NCBI GenBank assembly: GCA_002256935.1
Contig: NCGL01000015.1
Coordinates: 1-51,292 of the forward strand
Length of the DNA: 51,292 bases
Source: Bdellovibrio sp. 28-41-41
GTDB lineage: Bacteria > Bdellovibrionota > Bdellovibrionia > Bdellovibrionales > Bdellovibrionaceae
Reading direction: 5' to 3'
Of the stretch, positions 1 through 8,720 are shown piece after piece. The notes under the pieces are model-generated. The model saw nothing but the letters and a program-made list of their open reading frames with translations. It was not told where the DNA came from and ran no database searches. How positions within the stretch are numbered: position 1 is the first letter of the stretch; every line of letters starts with the position of its first letter. The translations under genes were made by a program, and so were the position numbers.

Positions 1-40
1 AAACCAATCTGAAATCGTTCCTAATCAAAATGCAGCCAAG

Positions 41-332
41 TTAGCGCGAATAGAATGTGCGCAGCACGACCCCTGTGGCAAAATAAAAACATAAATGCAT
101 GGCAAACGATAAAGCCAGGCCGTATCTAAAATTCAAAACCAAATAAGTGAGCACTTTAAAAAAAATTGGCAGATACGATGGCAAATATAGAAAAGTGAAT
201 GCAAGTAATCCACGAGTTATGAAGCTGGTCGGCATTTAGATATACCGGCAAAACATAGATAGTGGCTCCTGCCACGGCTAGCCAATAAATCATCCATAAT
301 GATACGAGATATAAAATTTTGTATGTCTTCAT
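41..332 (-). pseudogene. Possible frameshifted small membrane protein
   Basis: Two overlapping minus-strand reading frames are both strongly hydrophobic. The upstream one begins at ATG 332 (MKTYKILYLVSLWMIYW) and runs to 156; the second occupies another frame from about 235 down to 41 (FLYLPSYLPIFF...FAMHLCFYFATGVV). Joined by one frameshift near 200-235 they would give a protein of about 100 residues with three or four membrane segments, which suggests a single broken gene. No family is recognised. Alternatives are two unrelated small membrane peptides or chance hydrophobicity in AT-rich DNA. The gene end lies close to the window edge, but a stop codon is visible at 41-43. Confidence 0.35.
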
Positions 333-437
333 GCGTGTCTCAAAGTACGTCTCATTATGATATGTCATATGATACAGGTCAGTTGACTAATAGTATGATA
401 GATTTATGCTTTCTAAACGAACGTAGTTAACCCCGCG

Positions 438-452
438 TGGCATTCCGTTCGC
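438..452 (+). promoter_or_regulatory. Weak sigma54-like site upstream of 565
   Basis: TGGCATTCCGTTCGC has the GG-N10-GC spacing of a -24/-12 promoter with a good -24 half, but the -12 half reads TCGC instead of TTGC. It would start transcription near 463, about 100 bases before the gene at 565. Weak compared with the sites at 11332 and 38717. Confidence 0.25.
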
Positions 453-564
453 TATGTACTCAAGGAAACACGGCGAAAGTCTTAGTTTCATTTTTTTGAA
501 AATAAGACGAGAAAGTAGATACGTGAAAACGTGCTGAAATGTTAAGATAATAAGAGAGGGTTAA

Positions 565-1170
565 ATGAGCAAGCAAGATAAAGACGGCAATATTCTAGAG
601 TTTCCTTCAAACAGAATGATTCGTCAGAAATCAATGCAGCGTACGCAAGAGAAAAAAGCTGTACTTGGTTTATCAGTACTCGGCCTTTTTGTCTTTACGG
701 TAGCGGCCAATCAGTGGATCTCTGATTTTAATAAGTTTGGCGCGGGCTCCAGAAATGTCGCGTCTATTCAAATGGACAATAAACAAGCTATTTTAAAAGA
801 ACATCTTTTAGCAAAAGAAATTGCGACTCAAGAAAATATCGTAGGATTTAAATCTCAAGAGCCATCTTTGAAAGATGAAATGATTTTCTCTTCGTTAGAA
901 GGTAAGTACCGAGTCAAATCGGATCAGCAACGTGTTTTAGCTGTGCAATCAGAAGATGATTCTGAATCACGCATAGAAATAGCTGATGGTGAGCTGTTTG
1001 TTAAAAAATACATCTCTTTATTTAACGACAAAGCAGTGCATTTTAAATTATCGAATCGTTCAGATGTCAGTGAAGTGTACGAACTGCTTGATCAAAAAGG
1101 CATGGTTATCGACCGCCTACAGCTAGACAAAGATTCAGCTGGCAAATTAACCCAGCTTAAAGTCCTATAA
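565..1170 (+). CDS. Single-pass inner-membrane protein, unknown function
   Basis: A 201-residue protein with no recognised family. About 30 charged residues precede one clear membrane helix (AVLGLSVLGLFVFTVAANQW, about residues 32-51); the remaining 150 residues are hydrophilic and, by the positive-inside rule, probably face the periplasm. This resembles a membrane-anchored accessory protein, not an enzyme. The start has a strong ribosome site (GAGAGGG, six bases upstream). It stands alone, with a weak hairpin just after the stop and a 93-base gap before the RDD gene. Reality as a gene is well supported by length, ribosome site and sensible topology; function is not known. Confidence 0.8.
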   Translation: MSKQDKDGNILEFPSNRMIRQKSMQRTQEKKAVLGLSVLGLFVFTVAANQWISDFNKFGAGSRNVASIQMDNKQAILKEHLLAKEIATQENIVGFKSQEPSLKDEMIFSSLEGKYRVKSDQQRVLAVQSEDDSESRIEIADGELFVKKYISLFNDKAVHFKLSNRSDVSEVYELLDQKGMVIDRLQLDKDSAGKLTQLKVL

Positions 1171-1176
1171 TTCTAA

Positions 1177-1209
1177 ACCCTCTTTACAGGAAGTTTCTGC
1201 GGAGAGGGT
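1177..1209 (+). terminator. Hairpin after the 565-1170 gene
   Basis: A 7-bp stem (ACCCTCT at 1177-1183 with AGAGGGT at 1203-1209) sits just past the stop codon and is followed by AATTTTC. The short T run makes it a weak intrinsic terminator. Confidence 0.4.
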
Positions 1210-1263
1210 AATTTTCATAAAATCTAGTCTCTTAAAAACTGATTACGTTGTCGACAAAGTGAT

Positions 1264-2409
1264 ATGGTTATTCACGATCTTTCCGAAGACATCTCGAGCC
1301 AAAGCAAGCCGAACCCGGCACCCTATTTAGACCGATTTTTTGCCAATGTTATAGATTTTCTAATTCTAGCTCCCGTCGTTTCACTTTTTTGCGGTGGAAT
1401 CAACAATGATTTACGTTGGGCTGTTTTTAGCAAGGCTTCAAACGAAGTTTACCCACTCGTATTTCAATATGTGTTTGTTACTTTCGCTTTGTTTATCCTG
1501 TACGAAACTATGTTTATCTATTTTCACGGAGCAACGCCTGGGCATCGATTTCTATACATGAGAGTTACTGATCACGCGGGTGGTCGTCCTCAAGTCTTGC
1601 CGACGTTGTTTCGCTCTATATTTAAATTTCAAGCTATTCTGGCTGCGTGTATTCCCTTTATGGAAATAATCATGCGAGGGGATCGATCGACTTTTTATGA
1701 CCGGTTGGCTCAGACTCAGTTAATAAGTTTACGGAAAACTAAGCATGATCAGATTCACCCTGAGTTCAAAAAGATAATCGTTCGATGGACCCATACGTCG
1801 ATCATTTTCTTTTTCTTAATGGCGGGATTGGTTTTTTACAAAACAGTGTCATCGCCAAAAGTAGACAGTTTGGTGAAATCAAAAACGAAGTGCGCGGAAT
1901 CGTTGTCCTTTTATGTAAAGAATTACTTGTCGAAATCTCGCGAGACCGAGAATTTAAACTGTGCCCGTGAACTGGTCGAAAAATCGTTCGATGGAGCTAA
2001 CAGCCAAGCCGCGATTAACTATCTTGCTCAATATGTAACTACGAATAACGACGATTTAAAAGAATCATATAAAAACAAATACTGTGCTATGCAAACGGAT
2101 AAATTGCTTTGCCAAACGAATGTGGTCCTAGACTATGATAAAATCAAACTAGACGATGAAGATGTGCTGAATTTACTAGTCGATATGAATCAGTCCCTAG
2201 CAAAAAATGACCACACGCGAGTATTCGCCATCCTCGATATTCTTTATACTCATTTAGATTGGAATAAAAACTTGGAATTATATTACATGACCTCGTACTT
2301 GTTTTTAAACGAGCAGGGTTCACGTAGTCCTGCCTCTGAAAAGAATTTGAAAGTAGGTTGGGACGCCAGAAAAGGCCGTTTTCTTAAGAGAATGAGCGTG
2401 AAGCCATGA
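1264..2409 (+). CDS. RDD-family membrane protein
   Basis: A 381-residue protein whose first half matches the RDD family: the Arg-Asp pair in the first helix (YLDRFFANVIDFLI), a second helix near residues 65-85, then the family signature GATPGHRFLYMRVTD. RDD proteins are multi-pass membrane proteins, some suggested to be transporters; the role here is unknown. After a further helix (about residues 175-195) comes a soluble tail of roughly 190 residues with several cysteines, longer than in a plain RDD protein. The stop overlaps the start of the rhomboid gene by four bases (ATGA), so the two are translationally coupled and probably act at the same membrane. Confidence 0.8.
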   Translation: MVIHDLSEDISSQSKPNPAPYLDRFFANVIDFLILAPVVSLFCGGINNDLRWAVFSKASNEVYPLVFQYVFVTFALFILYETMFIYFHGATPGHRFLYMRVTDHAGGRPQVLPTLFRSIFKFQAILAACIPFMEIIMRGDRSTFYDRLAQTQLISLRKTKHDQIHPEFKKIIVRWTHTSIIFFFLMAGLVFYKTVSSPKVDSLVKSKTKCAESLSFYVKNYLSKSRETENLNCARELVEKSFDGANSQAAINYLAQYVTTNNDDLKESYKNKYCAMQTDKLLCQTNVVLDYDKIKLDDEDVLNLLVDMNQSLAKNDHTRVFAILDILYTHLDWNKNLELYYMTSYLFLNEQGSRSPASEKNLKVGWDARKGRFLKRMSVKP

Positions 2410-3380
2410 TTTTCCCTTGGCCGAGAATATTTTTTAATCGGTTAGAAATCAATTTCGTAAATATTCTTATTTTAGCAAACGTGGTTTTGTTTTTTTTGTT
2501 TTTTACTCAGTCAGACGATGAAAAGGTAAAATCAAAACTCTTTAGTCCTGGCGGTGCAGAGCTAACGGCGCAGTACTATCACAAATATTTGAACGAGAAT
2601 ATAGAGATTGGTGATAATAAAAAAATGTTGCTTCAGTATGATTTCAACAATGCTGATCAGCGAGCTATGTTAAGTTCTACGGCCCTGCGAGATATCAGTT
2701 TTATCGCCTCGATTGAAAATCGATCTTGGGACAAAGATGAAATTCGCTGGAACTATTGGAAGAAAATGGTTTCCGAATATCAAGAAAAAGTGAAACAACA
2801 GACATTATTTATGCTGGGTTTGTCACATGGGAATAAGCAGACATTCAGCTGGTTCACCTATCAGTTTTCACATATGAACATCTGGCATTTATTCAGCAAT
2901 ATGCTGTTCTTGTTTTTGATCGGATATTCGTTGGAATCAGTGTTGGGTGCCGTTGGTTTTGTCATGCTTTATTTATTTAGCGGTATTGCGGGTGGTTTAT
3001 TCTATTTATATTTTAATCCAACAACATTAATTCCCATGGTCGGCGCCAGCGGTGCTGTCAGTGGACTGATTTCATTCTATTCGTTTTATTACCTGCGGAA
3101 AAATACTCGGTTCTATTATTTCCTAAGCCCGAGTGAAGGTAACTACGGTTATATTTATTTACCCACAATGGTTATCATACCAATGTATCTGATTTCAGAC
3201 TTAGCATCTTTTGCTTCGCAGATCCCTGGAGTCTCTAGCGGTGTCGCATTCTCGGCGCATATCGGTGGTGCACTTTTTGGTGGACTGCTGGCGTTCACAT
3301 TAAAAATGACGATGGGTGCGCAGCTCGAGCAAGAGACTGTTCCCGTCGAAACAAAAAATTCAACGTCTTTTGTGGATTAG
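2406..3380 (+). CDS. Rhomboid-family intramembrane serine protease
   Basis: Rhomboids cut transmembrane substrates within the bilayer using a Ser-His dyad. Here the serine is S215 in GASGAVSG and the histidine H285 in SAHIGGALFGG; the upstream HMNIWHLFSNMLFLF segment supplies the usual His/Asn oxyanion-hole region. At 324 residues it has the six-helix core plus a long loop of about 110 residues between helix 1 and the core. That loop is likely periplasmic or cytoplasmic and could select substrates. The gene starts inside the last codons of the RDD gene (ATGA overlap), so the RDD protein or its soluble tail is a reasonable partner or substrate candidate; this is inference. Confidence 0.92.
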   Translation: MIFPWPRIFFNRLEINFVNILILANVVLFFLFFTQSDDEKVKSKLFSPGGAELTAQYYHKYLNENIEIGDNKKMLLQYDFNNADQRAMLSSTALRDISFIASIENRSWDKDEIRWNYWKKMVSEYQEKVKQQTLFMLGLSHGNKQTFSWFTYQFSHMNIWHLFSNMLFLFLIGYSLESVLGAVGFVMLYLFSGIAGGLFYLYFNPTTLIPMVGASGAVSGLISFYSFYYLRKNTRFYYFLSPSEGNYGYIYLPTMVIIPMYLISDLASFASQIPGVSSGVAFSAHIGGALFGGLLAFTLKMTMGAQLEQETVPVETKNSTSFVD

Positions 3381-3381
3381 A

Positions 3382-4449
3382 CTAAGGCACAATTGCGCAG
3401 CGAAAACCGGCGGAAGATGCCGTTCCCGTGGTTGCGGAATCGAAATCAGCGGCAAACAAGCCGGGACTGTTGCTGCTACTAAAATTTCCACCGCGTGTAA
3501 TCATTCGGTCTGTTCGCGCGCCACTACTGATATAAACTCGTCCAATTTCGTTAGTGGTATTTGTTAGTGCTGGTGTTGCCGGCGAAAATAAACTCATCGT
3601 CAATCCACCTGTCATCGCGGCGAATGTTACGCTAGAAATCATCGAAGATAGTTCAGAGCCAGATACTTCGTAGAATCCTGCACTACCAGGACCCGTATAG
3701 TTTATGCCGACCGCGCTTCCGTTTGGGTCGACGATATCGCGTGCGTTTCCGGACAGATCCCAAATAATTTCGCCGTTAGTTAAACTGTAGGTGCGTTTTT
3801 GTGTTCCCGAAATTTGTCCTGTGCCCACGAACGGATCCGAGTCAAGACCGGCACCTAGTAATAAAACTCCCGCAACAGCATAACCTTCAGTAACGGCGGC
3901 TGCCGAGATCGCTCCATCAGAATGTCCACGGATTATAGTACCAGATCCGACAGCACTTCCACTCCAGTTCGATGCCACTGATTCAACATTGAGGGCTGCT
4001 GCTTGCCATTCTTTTACAGTAGATAGGTGATAGCCGGATCCTAAACTGGCGCACTCTGCGGCGGCTTGAGGCAGCGTGAGTCTCACCCAGGGAAGACCGC
4101 TGGCTCGTGATTCTGGTTTGTGTAGTGAAGCATCCAATGGCGTGCCACTATTGTTAGTGTCAAACACCGGAGTTCCGTCATTTAAAGACGCCTTCATTTC
4201 AAATTTTGAAAGACAGAAGTCTTGAGTATTTAATGTCGTATTTGCTGGGATTTTTACAAAGTTTGCTGGGCACGCCACCGGAGTTATAGTTGGTGATGTT
4301 ACGGGTTCGGTTATAGGAACGGGTTCCTCGACGGTAGTTTGACCGGCCGGATCTAAATTTGAAGAAAACCGTGAATCCACCATACAGCCCGTAAAAAGAA
4401 AACAGGCTGTTAAAATCTGGGTCCATATACGTACAGAATAATTTCTCAT
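3382..4449 (-). CDS. Lipoprotein with formylglycine-enzyme-like (SUMF1) domain
   Basis: A 355-residue lipoprotein: signal peptide ending in the lipobox LFTGC, a Pro/Thr/Val-rich linker (about residues 30-58), then a domain like the sulfatase-modifying factor/FGE fold. Signs of that fold are LPWVRLTLPQAAAECASLG, HLSTVKEWQAAA, WDLSGNARDIVD, RGGNF and the terminal AGFRCA. True FGE enzymes oxidise a sulfatase cysteine using a Cys pair; that pair is not evident here, so a binding or structural role is as likely as catalysis. The gene converges on the rhomboid gene with a one-base gap and no visible terminator between them. Confidence 0.75.
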   Translation of the reverse strand: MRNYSVRIWTQILTACFLFTGCMVDSRFSSNLDPAGQTTVEEPVPITEPVTSPTITPVACPANFVKIPANTTLNTQDFCLSKFEMKASLNDGTPVFDTNNSGTPLDASLHKPESRASGLPWVRLTLPQAAAECASLGSGYHLSTVKEWQAAALNVESVASNWSGSAVGSGTIIRGHSDGAISAAAVTEGYAVAGVLLLGAGLDSDPFVGTGQISGTQKRTYSLTNGEIIWDLSGNARDIVDPNGSAVGINYTGPGSAGFYEVSGSELSSMISSVTFAAMTGGLTMSLFSPATPALTNTTNEIGRVYISSGARTDRMITRGGNFSSSNSPGLFAADFDSATTGTASSAGFRCAIVP

Positions 4450-4522
4450 ACTGGACTTATCGGAGGGTGGCTGGGATCTCTAAATACGTTTGTTAACATT
4501 TTTTAACACAAAAATGAATCAG

Positions 4523-4553
4523 AACGAGACGCTTTTTATAAAGGCGTCTCGTT
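4523..4553 (-). terminator. Terminator of the fused proline dehydrogenase gene
   Basis: A perfect 10-bp stem (AACGAGACGC at 4523-4532, GCGTCTCGTT at 4544-4553) lies 13 bases past the stop of the 4566-7544 gene. The T run on the minus strand is interrupted, so termination may be partial and read on into the lipoprotein gene at 4449. Confidence 0.6.
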
Positions 4554-4565
4554 TAAATATAAAAG

Positions 4566-7544
4566 CTATTCTTGCGGAGCAAAGCCGCGACGTAGAGTAT
4601 TTTCCGTCACGCAAATGGGTTCAACGAATTGTTTTAAATAATCAGGTCCGCCGGTTTTAGAACCGACGCCGCTCATTTTAAAACCTCCAAATGGATGACG
4701 ATCTACCATCGCACCCGTGATCCCACGATTGATATATAAGTTGCCGACTTCGAATTCATTACGAACTTTAGCAATGTTGGCCGGGCTTCTAGAAAACAAT
4801 CCGCCAGTGAGAGCGTACTTAGTGCCATTTGCAAATTCAAGTGCTTGATCCATGTCTTTGGCTCTAATCAAAGCTAACACCGGGCCAAAAATTTCTTCTT
4901 GAGCTAAGTCAGAATCCGCAGGGACATCGCCGAAAATAGTAGGGGATACGAAGTAACCCTCCGTGCTGGTTTGTGCTGACTGAAGTACTTTGTACTGACC
5001 AGAGTATTTAGCAATTAAACCTTGGATGCGATCATATGCTTCTTTGTCTACGACAGGTCCTAAGTAATTTTTTGGATTCATTATAGAACCAACTGTGATT
5101 GATTTTGTCGCTTCCACTAAGCGCTGCGAGAATTTCTCGTAAACGTCTTCAAGGACGATACAACGGCTAGCCGCTGAACATTTTTGTCCCGCAAAACCAA
5201 ATGCTGAATAAACAACCGCATCGACGGCCTCATCCAAATCCGCATCGCTATCGATAATTACGGCATTCTTGCCGCCCATTTCGATAATGCATCGTTTGAC
5301 ATGCTGTTGGCCTTTTTGTGGAATCGTTGCTTTGTTTAAAATGTGAAGACCAACATTCATGGAACCCGTGAACGCAATCGTGCTTGTTAACGGATGATTA
5401 ACTAAATACTCGCCAACGACTTCTCCAAGACCCGGCATAAACTGAACTGTGCCTGTTGGTAAATTTAATTCTTTAATCATTTGGTACAAGCTATTTGCCA
5501 TCAGGGAACTTTGTTCCGCTGGCTTCATGATCACTGTATTACCAGTCACTAACGCCGCAGCGACTTGTCCGCACAGAATCGCTAGAGGAAAGTTCCAAGG
5601 TGCGATCACTAAACAAACGCCACGTGGTTTATAAATATATTGTGAGATTTCACCGGGAACGCCGCCGACTTTCAGAGGGGATGCCATTTCAGCCATATGA
5701 TCTGCATAGTAATTACAGAAATCGATGGCTTCACCGATATCACCGTCTGCTTCTGCCCACGGTTTGCCGACTTCAAAAATTTGCGTCGCCATTAATTCCC
5801 ATTTACGATCATGCATCATCTTAGCTAGTTTACGTAAATAATCAGCGCGCGTCGCCGCTGGCGTTTTCTTCCAAATATGAAAGGCTTTGTTAGATTCTTG
5901 AATCGCGGTTTCCGCCATTTCTTTCGTAGCTAAACCAATCTTCGCCAAAACTTGAGATGATTGTGATGGATTTTCGCGATTTAAAAATTCAGACGTTGTA
6001 ACTGGTTTGAAATTAATTTCAGGAAGAACTGTTTTCGTAGTTTCTACTTTGAAGTTTTTCAATGCATCTTGCATAAGTTTACGATTCGCTTCGATTGCAA
6101 AATCTGACAACGGTTCATTTTGGAAAGTGTGCTGAGCTGCCGTTGACTTGTATTGTCCCGGAGCCGGCGGCATTCCTGGTTTAGGAATTTTAGTCGTTGG
6201 ATCAGCGAGCAGTTCATCCATCGATTTATTTTCCGCAAATTTTCCGCGCAACCAAGATTCATTCGACGTGTTTTCTAAAAGACGACGAACAAGGTAGGCC
6301 ATCCCCGGAATTAATTCACCCACGGGAGCGTATTCACGCACGCGGTACCCCATTTCCGAGAATGTTTTCTTGATAGGCTCAGCCATTCCGAACAACATTT
6401 GAATTTCAAAACCATTCTTAGGAACGTTTTTAGTTTGCGCATAGTGCAAACATGCCGACAACGTTCGTACGTTGTGAGACGCAAACGCGGCTTTAATGTG
6501 AGGGTAGTTGTCGATTAGAAGTTTTGCGCAGTATTCGTAGTTAGCATCCGATTCTGCTTTCACCGTGTAAACGGGAACTGACCAATTTTTTTGTTCCGAA
6601 TCAATCGTTTCGTAATCCCAGTAGGCACCTTTCACTAAACGAACAGTGAAGGGAGTCTGACGAGCTTTGGCAAAGGCACTGAGATCTTTGATGTCATCAC
6701 TAGAATCTTTTAAGTAGGCTTGGATCACGCAACCAAAGAATTTGTAACCACGTAATTCGGGTTCCATCAATAATTCTTTGAACACTTCTACAGTCATGTG
6801 CTTAACCGAATACTGTTCCATATCTAGATTTAAAAATATATTTCTCTCCATTGCTTTTTTAAACAAGGGACGAAGGCGATCTTTAACGATGGATTTGGTT
6901 TCGTCCCATGCGCGGTCATTGATTTGTGAATACAGTGCCGACATTTTCACAGACACGTTCACTTTAGGAATCGCGCCTTCTGCATCTGTATCAAGCAACG
7001 TATTTGTATCCCATTTTTCGGCGTCTTTAGCTAAGCCATCCATTAACTCTTGATATTTGCTGGTGTATTCTGCCGCTTCTTTTTCTGACAACGTCGCTTC
7101 ACCCAAGATATCTACAGTGAATGTCATATTGCTCTTGCGCATTTTCTTCAACACGGAAAGGGCTTCATTGGGATTTTCACCCGTGATGAACATTTTCGCC
7201 ATTTGAGTTACATTTTTCTTAATCGCACCTGCCATCAAACCCGGAGCTAAGCTACCTAAACCTAAACCGACGTTGAACACGCTTGGTAATTCAGCTCCGC
7301 CTTCAGTGAAGTATTCTTTTAAATGTTGCGCCACTTCAGATGATGTGTTGAGTGAAGGAAGAACGTCGACGAAGCGAAACATGTTTGTTTTGAATGTTTC
7401 ATTCTTCATGCTCCAATCCATAATGCTGCCGTACCAGAAGTCTTTAGAGAACAAAGAAACTTTGGAATTAGATTCCATCTTTTTTAAAATTTCACTACCA
7501 ATTTCTACAATACGTTTTTGATCAGCATCAGTTGATGTGGACAT
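4566..7544 (-). CDS. putA: Bifunctional proline dehydrogenase / glutamate-semialdehyde dehydrogenase
   Basis: A 992-residue enzyme that oxidises proline to glutamate in two steps. The first half carries the FAD-binding proline dehydrogenase barrel (RLVKGAYWDYE, AFASHNVRTL, YAPVGELIPGMAYLVRRLLEN). The second half is an aldehyde dehydrogenase with catalytic C789 in FAGQKCSAASR and general-base E755 in IIEMGGKNA. It lacks the N-terminal ribbon-helix-helix DNA-binding domain and the C-terminal extension of the E. coli protein, so it is not expected to repress its own gene. A good ribosome site (AAGGAAGAG) precedes the ATG. It stands alone, downstream of but not clearly in operon with the FAH gene, with its own terminator hairpin. 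Confidence 0.95.
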   Translation of the reverse strand: MSTSTDADQKRIVEIGSEILKKMESNSKVSLFSKDFWYGSIMDWSMKNETFKTNMFRFVDVLPSLNTSSEVAQHLKEYFTEGGAELPSVFNVGLGLGSLAPGLMAGAIKKNVTQMAKMFITGENPNEALSVLKKMRKSNMTFTVDILGEATLSEKEAAEYTSKYQELMDGLAKDAEKWDTNTLLDTDAEGAIPKVNVSVKMSALYSQINDRAWDETKSIVKDRLRPLFKKAMERNIFLNLDMEQYSVKHMTVEVFKELLMEPELRGYKFFGCVIQAYLKDSSDDIKDLSAFAKARQTPFTVRLVKGAYWDYETIDSEQKNWSVPVYTVKAESDANYEYCAKLLIDNYPHIKAAFASHNVRTLSACLHYAQTKNVPKNGFEIQMLFGMAEPIKKTFSEMGYRVREYAPVGELIPGMAYLVRRLLENTSNESWLRGKFAENKSMDELLADPTTKIPKPGMPPAPGQYKSTAAQHTFQNEPLSDFAIEANRKLMQDALKNFKVETTKTVLPEINFKPVTTSEFLNRENPSQSSQVLAKIGLATKEMAETAIQESNKAFHIWKKTPAATRADYLRKLAKMMHDRKWELMATQIFEVGKPWAEADGDIGEAIDFCNYYADHMAEMASPLKVGGVPGEISQYIYKPRGVCLVIAPWNFPLAILCGQVAAALVTGNTVIMKPAEQSSLMANSLYQMIKELNLPTGTVQFMPGLGEVVGEYLVNHPLTSTIAFTGSMNVGLHILNKATIPQKGQQHVKRCIIEMGGKNAVIIDSDADLDEAVDAVVYSAFGFAGQKCSAASRCIVLEDVYEKFSQRLVEATKSITVGSIMNPKNYLGPVVDKEAYDRIQGLIAKYSGQYKVLQSAQTSTEGYFVSPTIFGDVPADSDLAQEEIFGPVLALIRAKDMDQALEFANGTKYALTGGLFSRSPANIAKVRNEFEVGNLYINRGITGAMVDRHPFGGFKMSGVGSKTGGPDYLKQFVEPICVTENTLRRGFAPQE

Positions 7545-7578
7545 AGCTCTTCCTTTGAATTTTAGACATAGAGAATTG

Positions 7579-8163
7579 TTACTCTATTTTCAGAGTCCAC
7601 TCAATAAGGATTTGCTGTTTTTGGTTTTTTAGCACGGATTTTAGGACATCGCCTTTTTGGATAGAACCCACGCCGGACGGGGTTCCCGAAAGCAATATGT
7701 CGCCTTCCGTAATAGGAAAATGAAGGTGCAAGAAGGAAACAAGCTCGGGCCATTTAAAAATCATTAAATTCTGATCGCCGACCTGTTTTTTTTGCCCATT
7801 TATTTGCAATTCAAATGTATATATTTCATTAGAATCAAAAGGAATCCAAGGCGAGATCGGACACGAGTTTTTAAACGATTTAGCCAGAGTCCAAGGTTCA
7901 CCCTTAGCTTTTAAATCATTCTGTCGCTGACGATCGGTCAAATCTAAAGCCAGCGCAATATGGGACAAACGCAATTTCTCATCAAACCGAAAGGCCATTT
8001 CCAATTCATAGTGAAGCGACAGAACATGAGTTGGGTAGGGCATGCTATTGCCATGAACCAATGTCGAAGATGATTTTAGAAAAAACAAAGGTTGAGTCGG
8101 TACAGAGTTGCCTAATTCCTTAGCGTGTTCTGCGTAATTGCGCCCAACGCACCAGATACTCAT
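7579..8163 (-). CDS. Fumarylacetoacetate hydrolase (FAH) family protein
   Basis: A 194-residue protein of the small FAH type (YcgM-like), metal-dependent enzymes acting on acylpyruvates or oxaloacetate. It shows the N-terminal WCVGRNYAEHAKELGN, the metal-binding acidic segment HYELEMAF, and the C-terminal GDILLSGTPSGVG. The start chosen is ATG 8163-8161: its ATGA overlap with the stop of the upstream histidine-phosphatase gene makes coupled translation likely. A longer start at 8190 would put nine residues inside that gene. The exact substrate cannot be read from the sequence. It lies 34 bases upstream of the putA start and may be co-transcribed with it. Confidence 0.85.
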   Translation of the reverse strand: MSIWCVGRNYAEHAKELGNSVPTQPLFFLKSSSTLVHGNSMPYPTHVLSLHYELEMAFRFDEKLRLSHIALALDLTDRQRQNDLKAKGEPWTLAKSFKNSCPISPWIPFDSNEIYTFELQINGQKKQVGDQNLMIFKWPELVSFLHLHFPITEGDILLSGTPSGVGSIQKGDVLKSVLKNQKQQILIEWTLKIE

Positions 8164-8657
8164 AGGCGATTGAGATCCATTAAATGCCACAAATCGGTTT
8201 TGGCAAAAAACATATATTGTCCACTTGGCCAGATACCATACTTGGGCTGATTTAAATCTGTGGAGCTTTCAATGATAGATATAAATTCCTCGGCCCAATC
8301 TTGGTGAGTGCAGACATAAACGGTAGGTGGATTTTTAGCGTTGTCCGGAATGTCCAATTGAAATCCAACTAGAAATTCTTGAACACGCAAACGAAAGTCT
8401 TTTGAAGATTCATTCTCGGTTCTTAAATCTAAAAGTGGCGACGATGTAATTTTTAAACGCATTTGTTCTGCGGCAAATGATAAAGTCTCGCTAGTGCGTT
8501 TACGAGGGGAGCAAAATAAATGGGACGGTGGTGGTAATTTTTTTGATTGAATAAGTTGCACTAAATTGCGCGCTTGATTGAAGCCATTTGGCGATAAAGA
8601 AGAATCCGCTACCATTTCGGAGCTTTTTTCCGCATGTCTGAATAGGATAAAATTCAA
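8160..8657 (-). CDS. Histidine phosphatase family (SixA/phosphoglycerate-mutase-like)
   Basis: A 165-residue cytoplasmic protein. The phosphatase motif is at the N-terminus (LFRHAEKS, with the nucleophilic His), followed by LSPNGFNQARNL and FCSPRKRTSETL, the usual second arginine block. A later histidine (CTHQDWAEE) fits the acid/base position. Its small size suits SixA-like phosphohistidine phosphatases, but small-molecule phosphatases share this fold, so the substrate is open. The gene is first in a two-gene unit with the FAH hydrolase (four-base overlap). It is divergent from hslO, with 63 bases between the starts. Confidence 0.82.
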   Translation of the reverse strand: MNFILFRHAEKSSEMVADSSLSPNGFNQARNLVQLIQSKKLPPPSHLFCSPRKRTSETLSFAAEQMRLKITSSPLLDLRTENESSKDFRLRVQEFLVGFQLDIPDNAKNPPTVYVCTHQDWAEEFISIIESSTDLNQPKYGIWPSGQYMFFAKTDLWHLMDLNRL

Positions 8658-8720
8658 TCAAAACCTCACTCTTGTGTTCACTCTAAATCTAGAGAAACGC
8701 GGTTTCAATCGAAATTAGCT

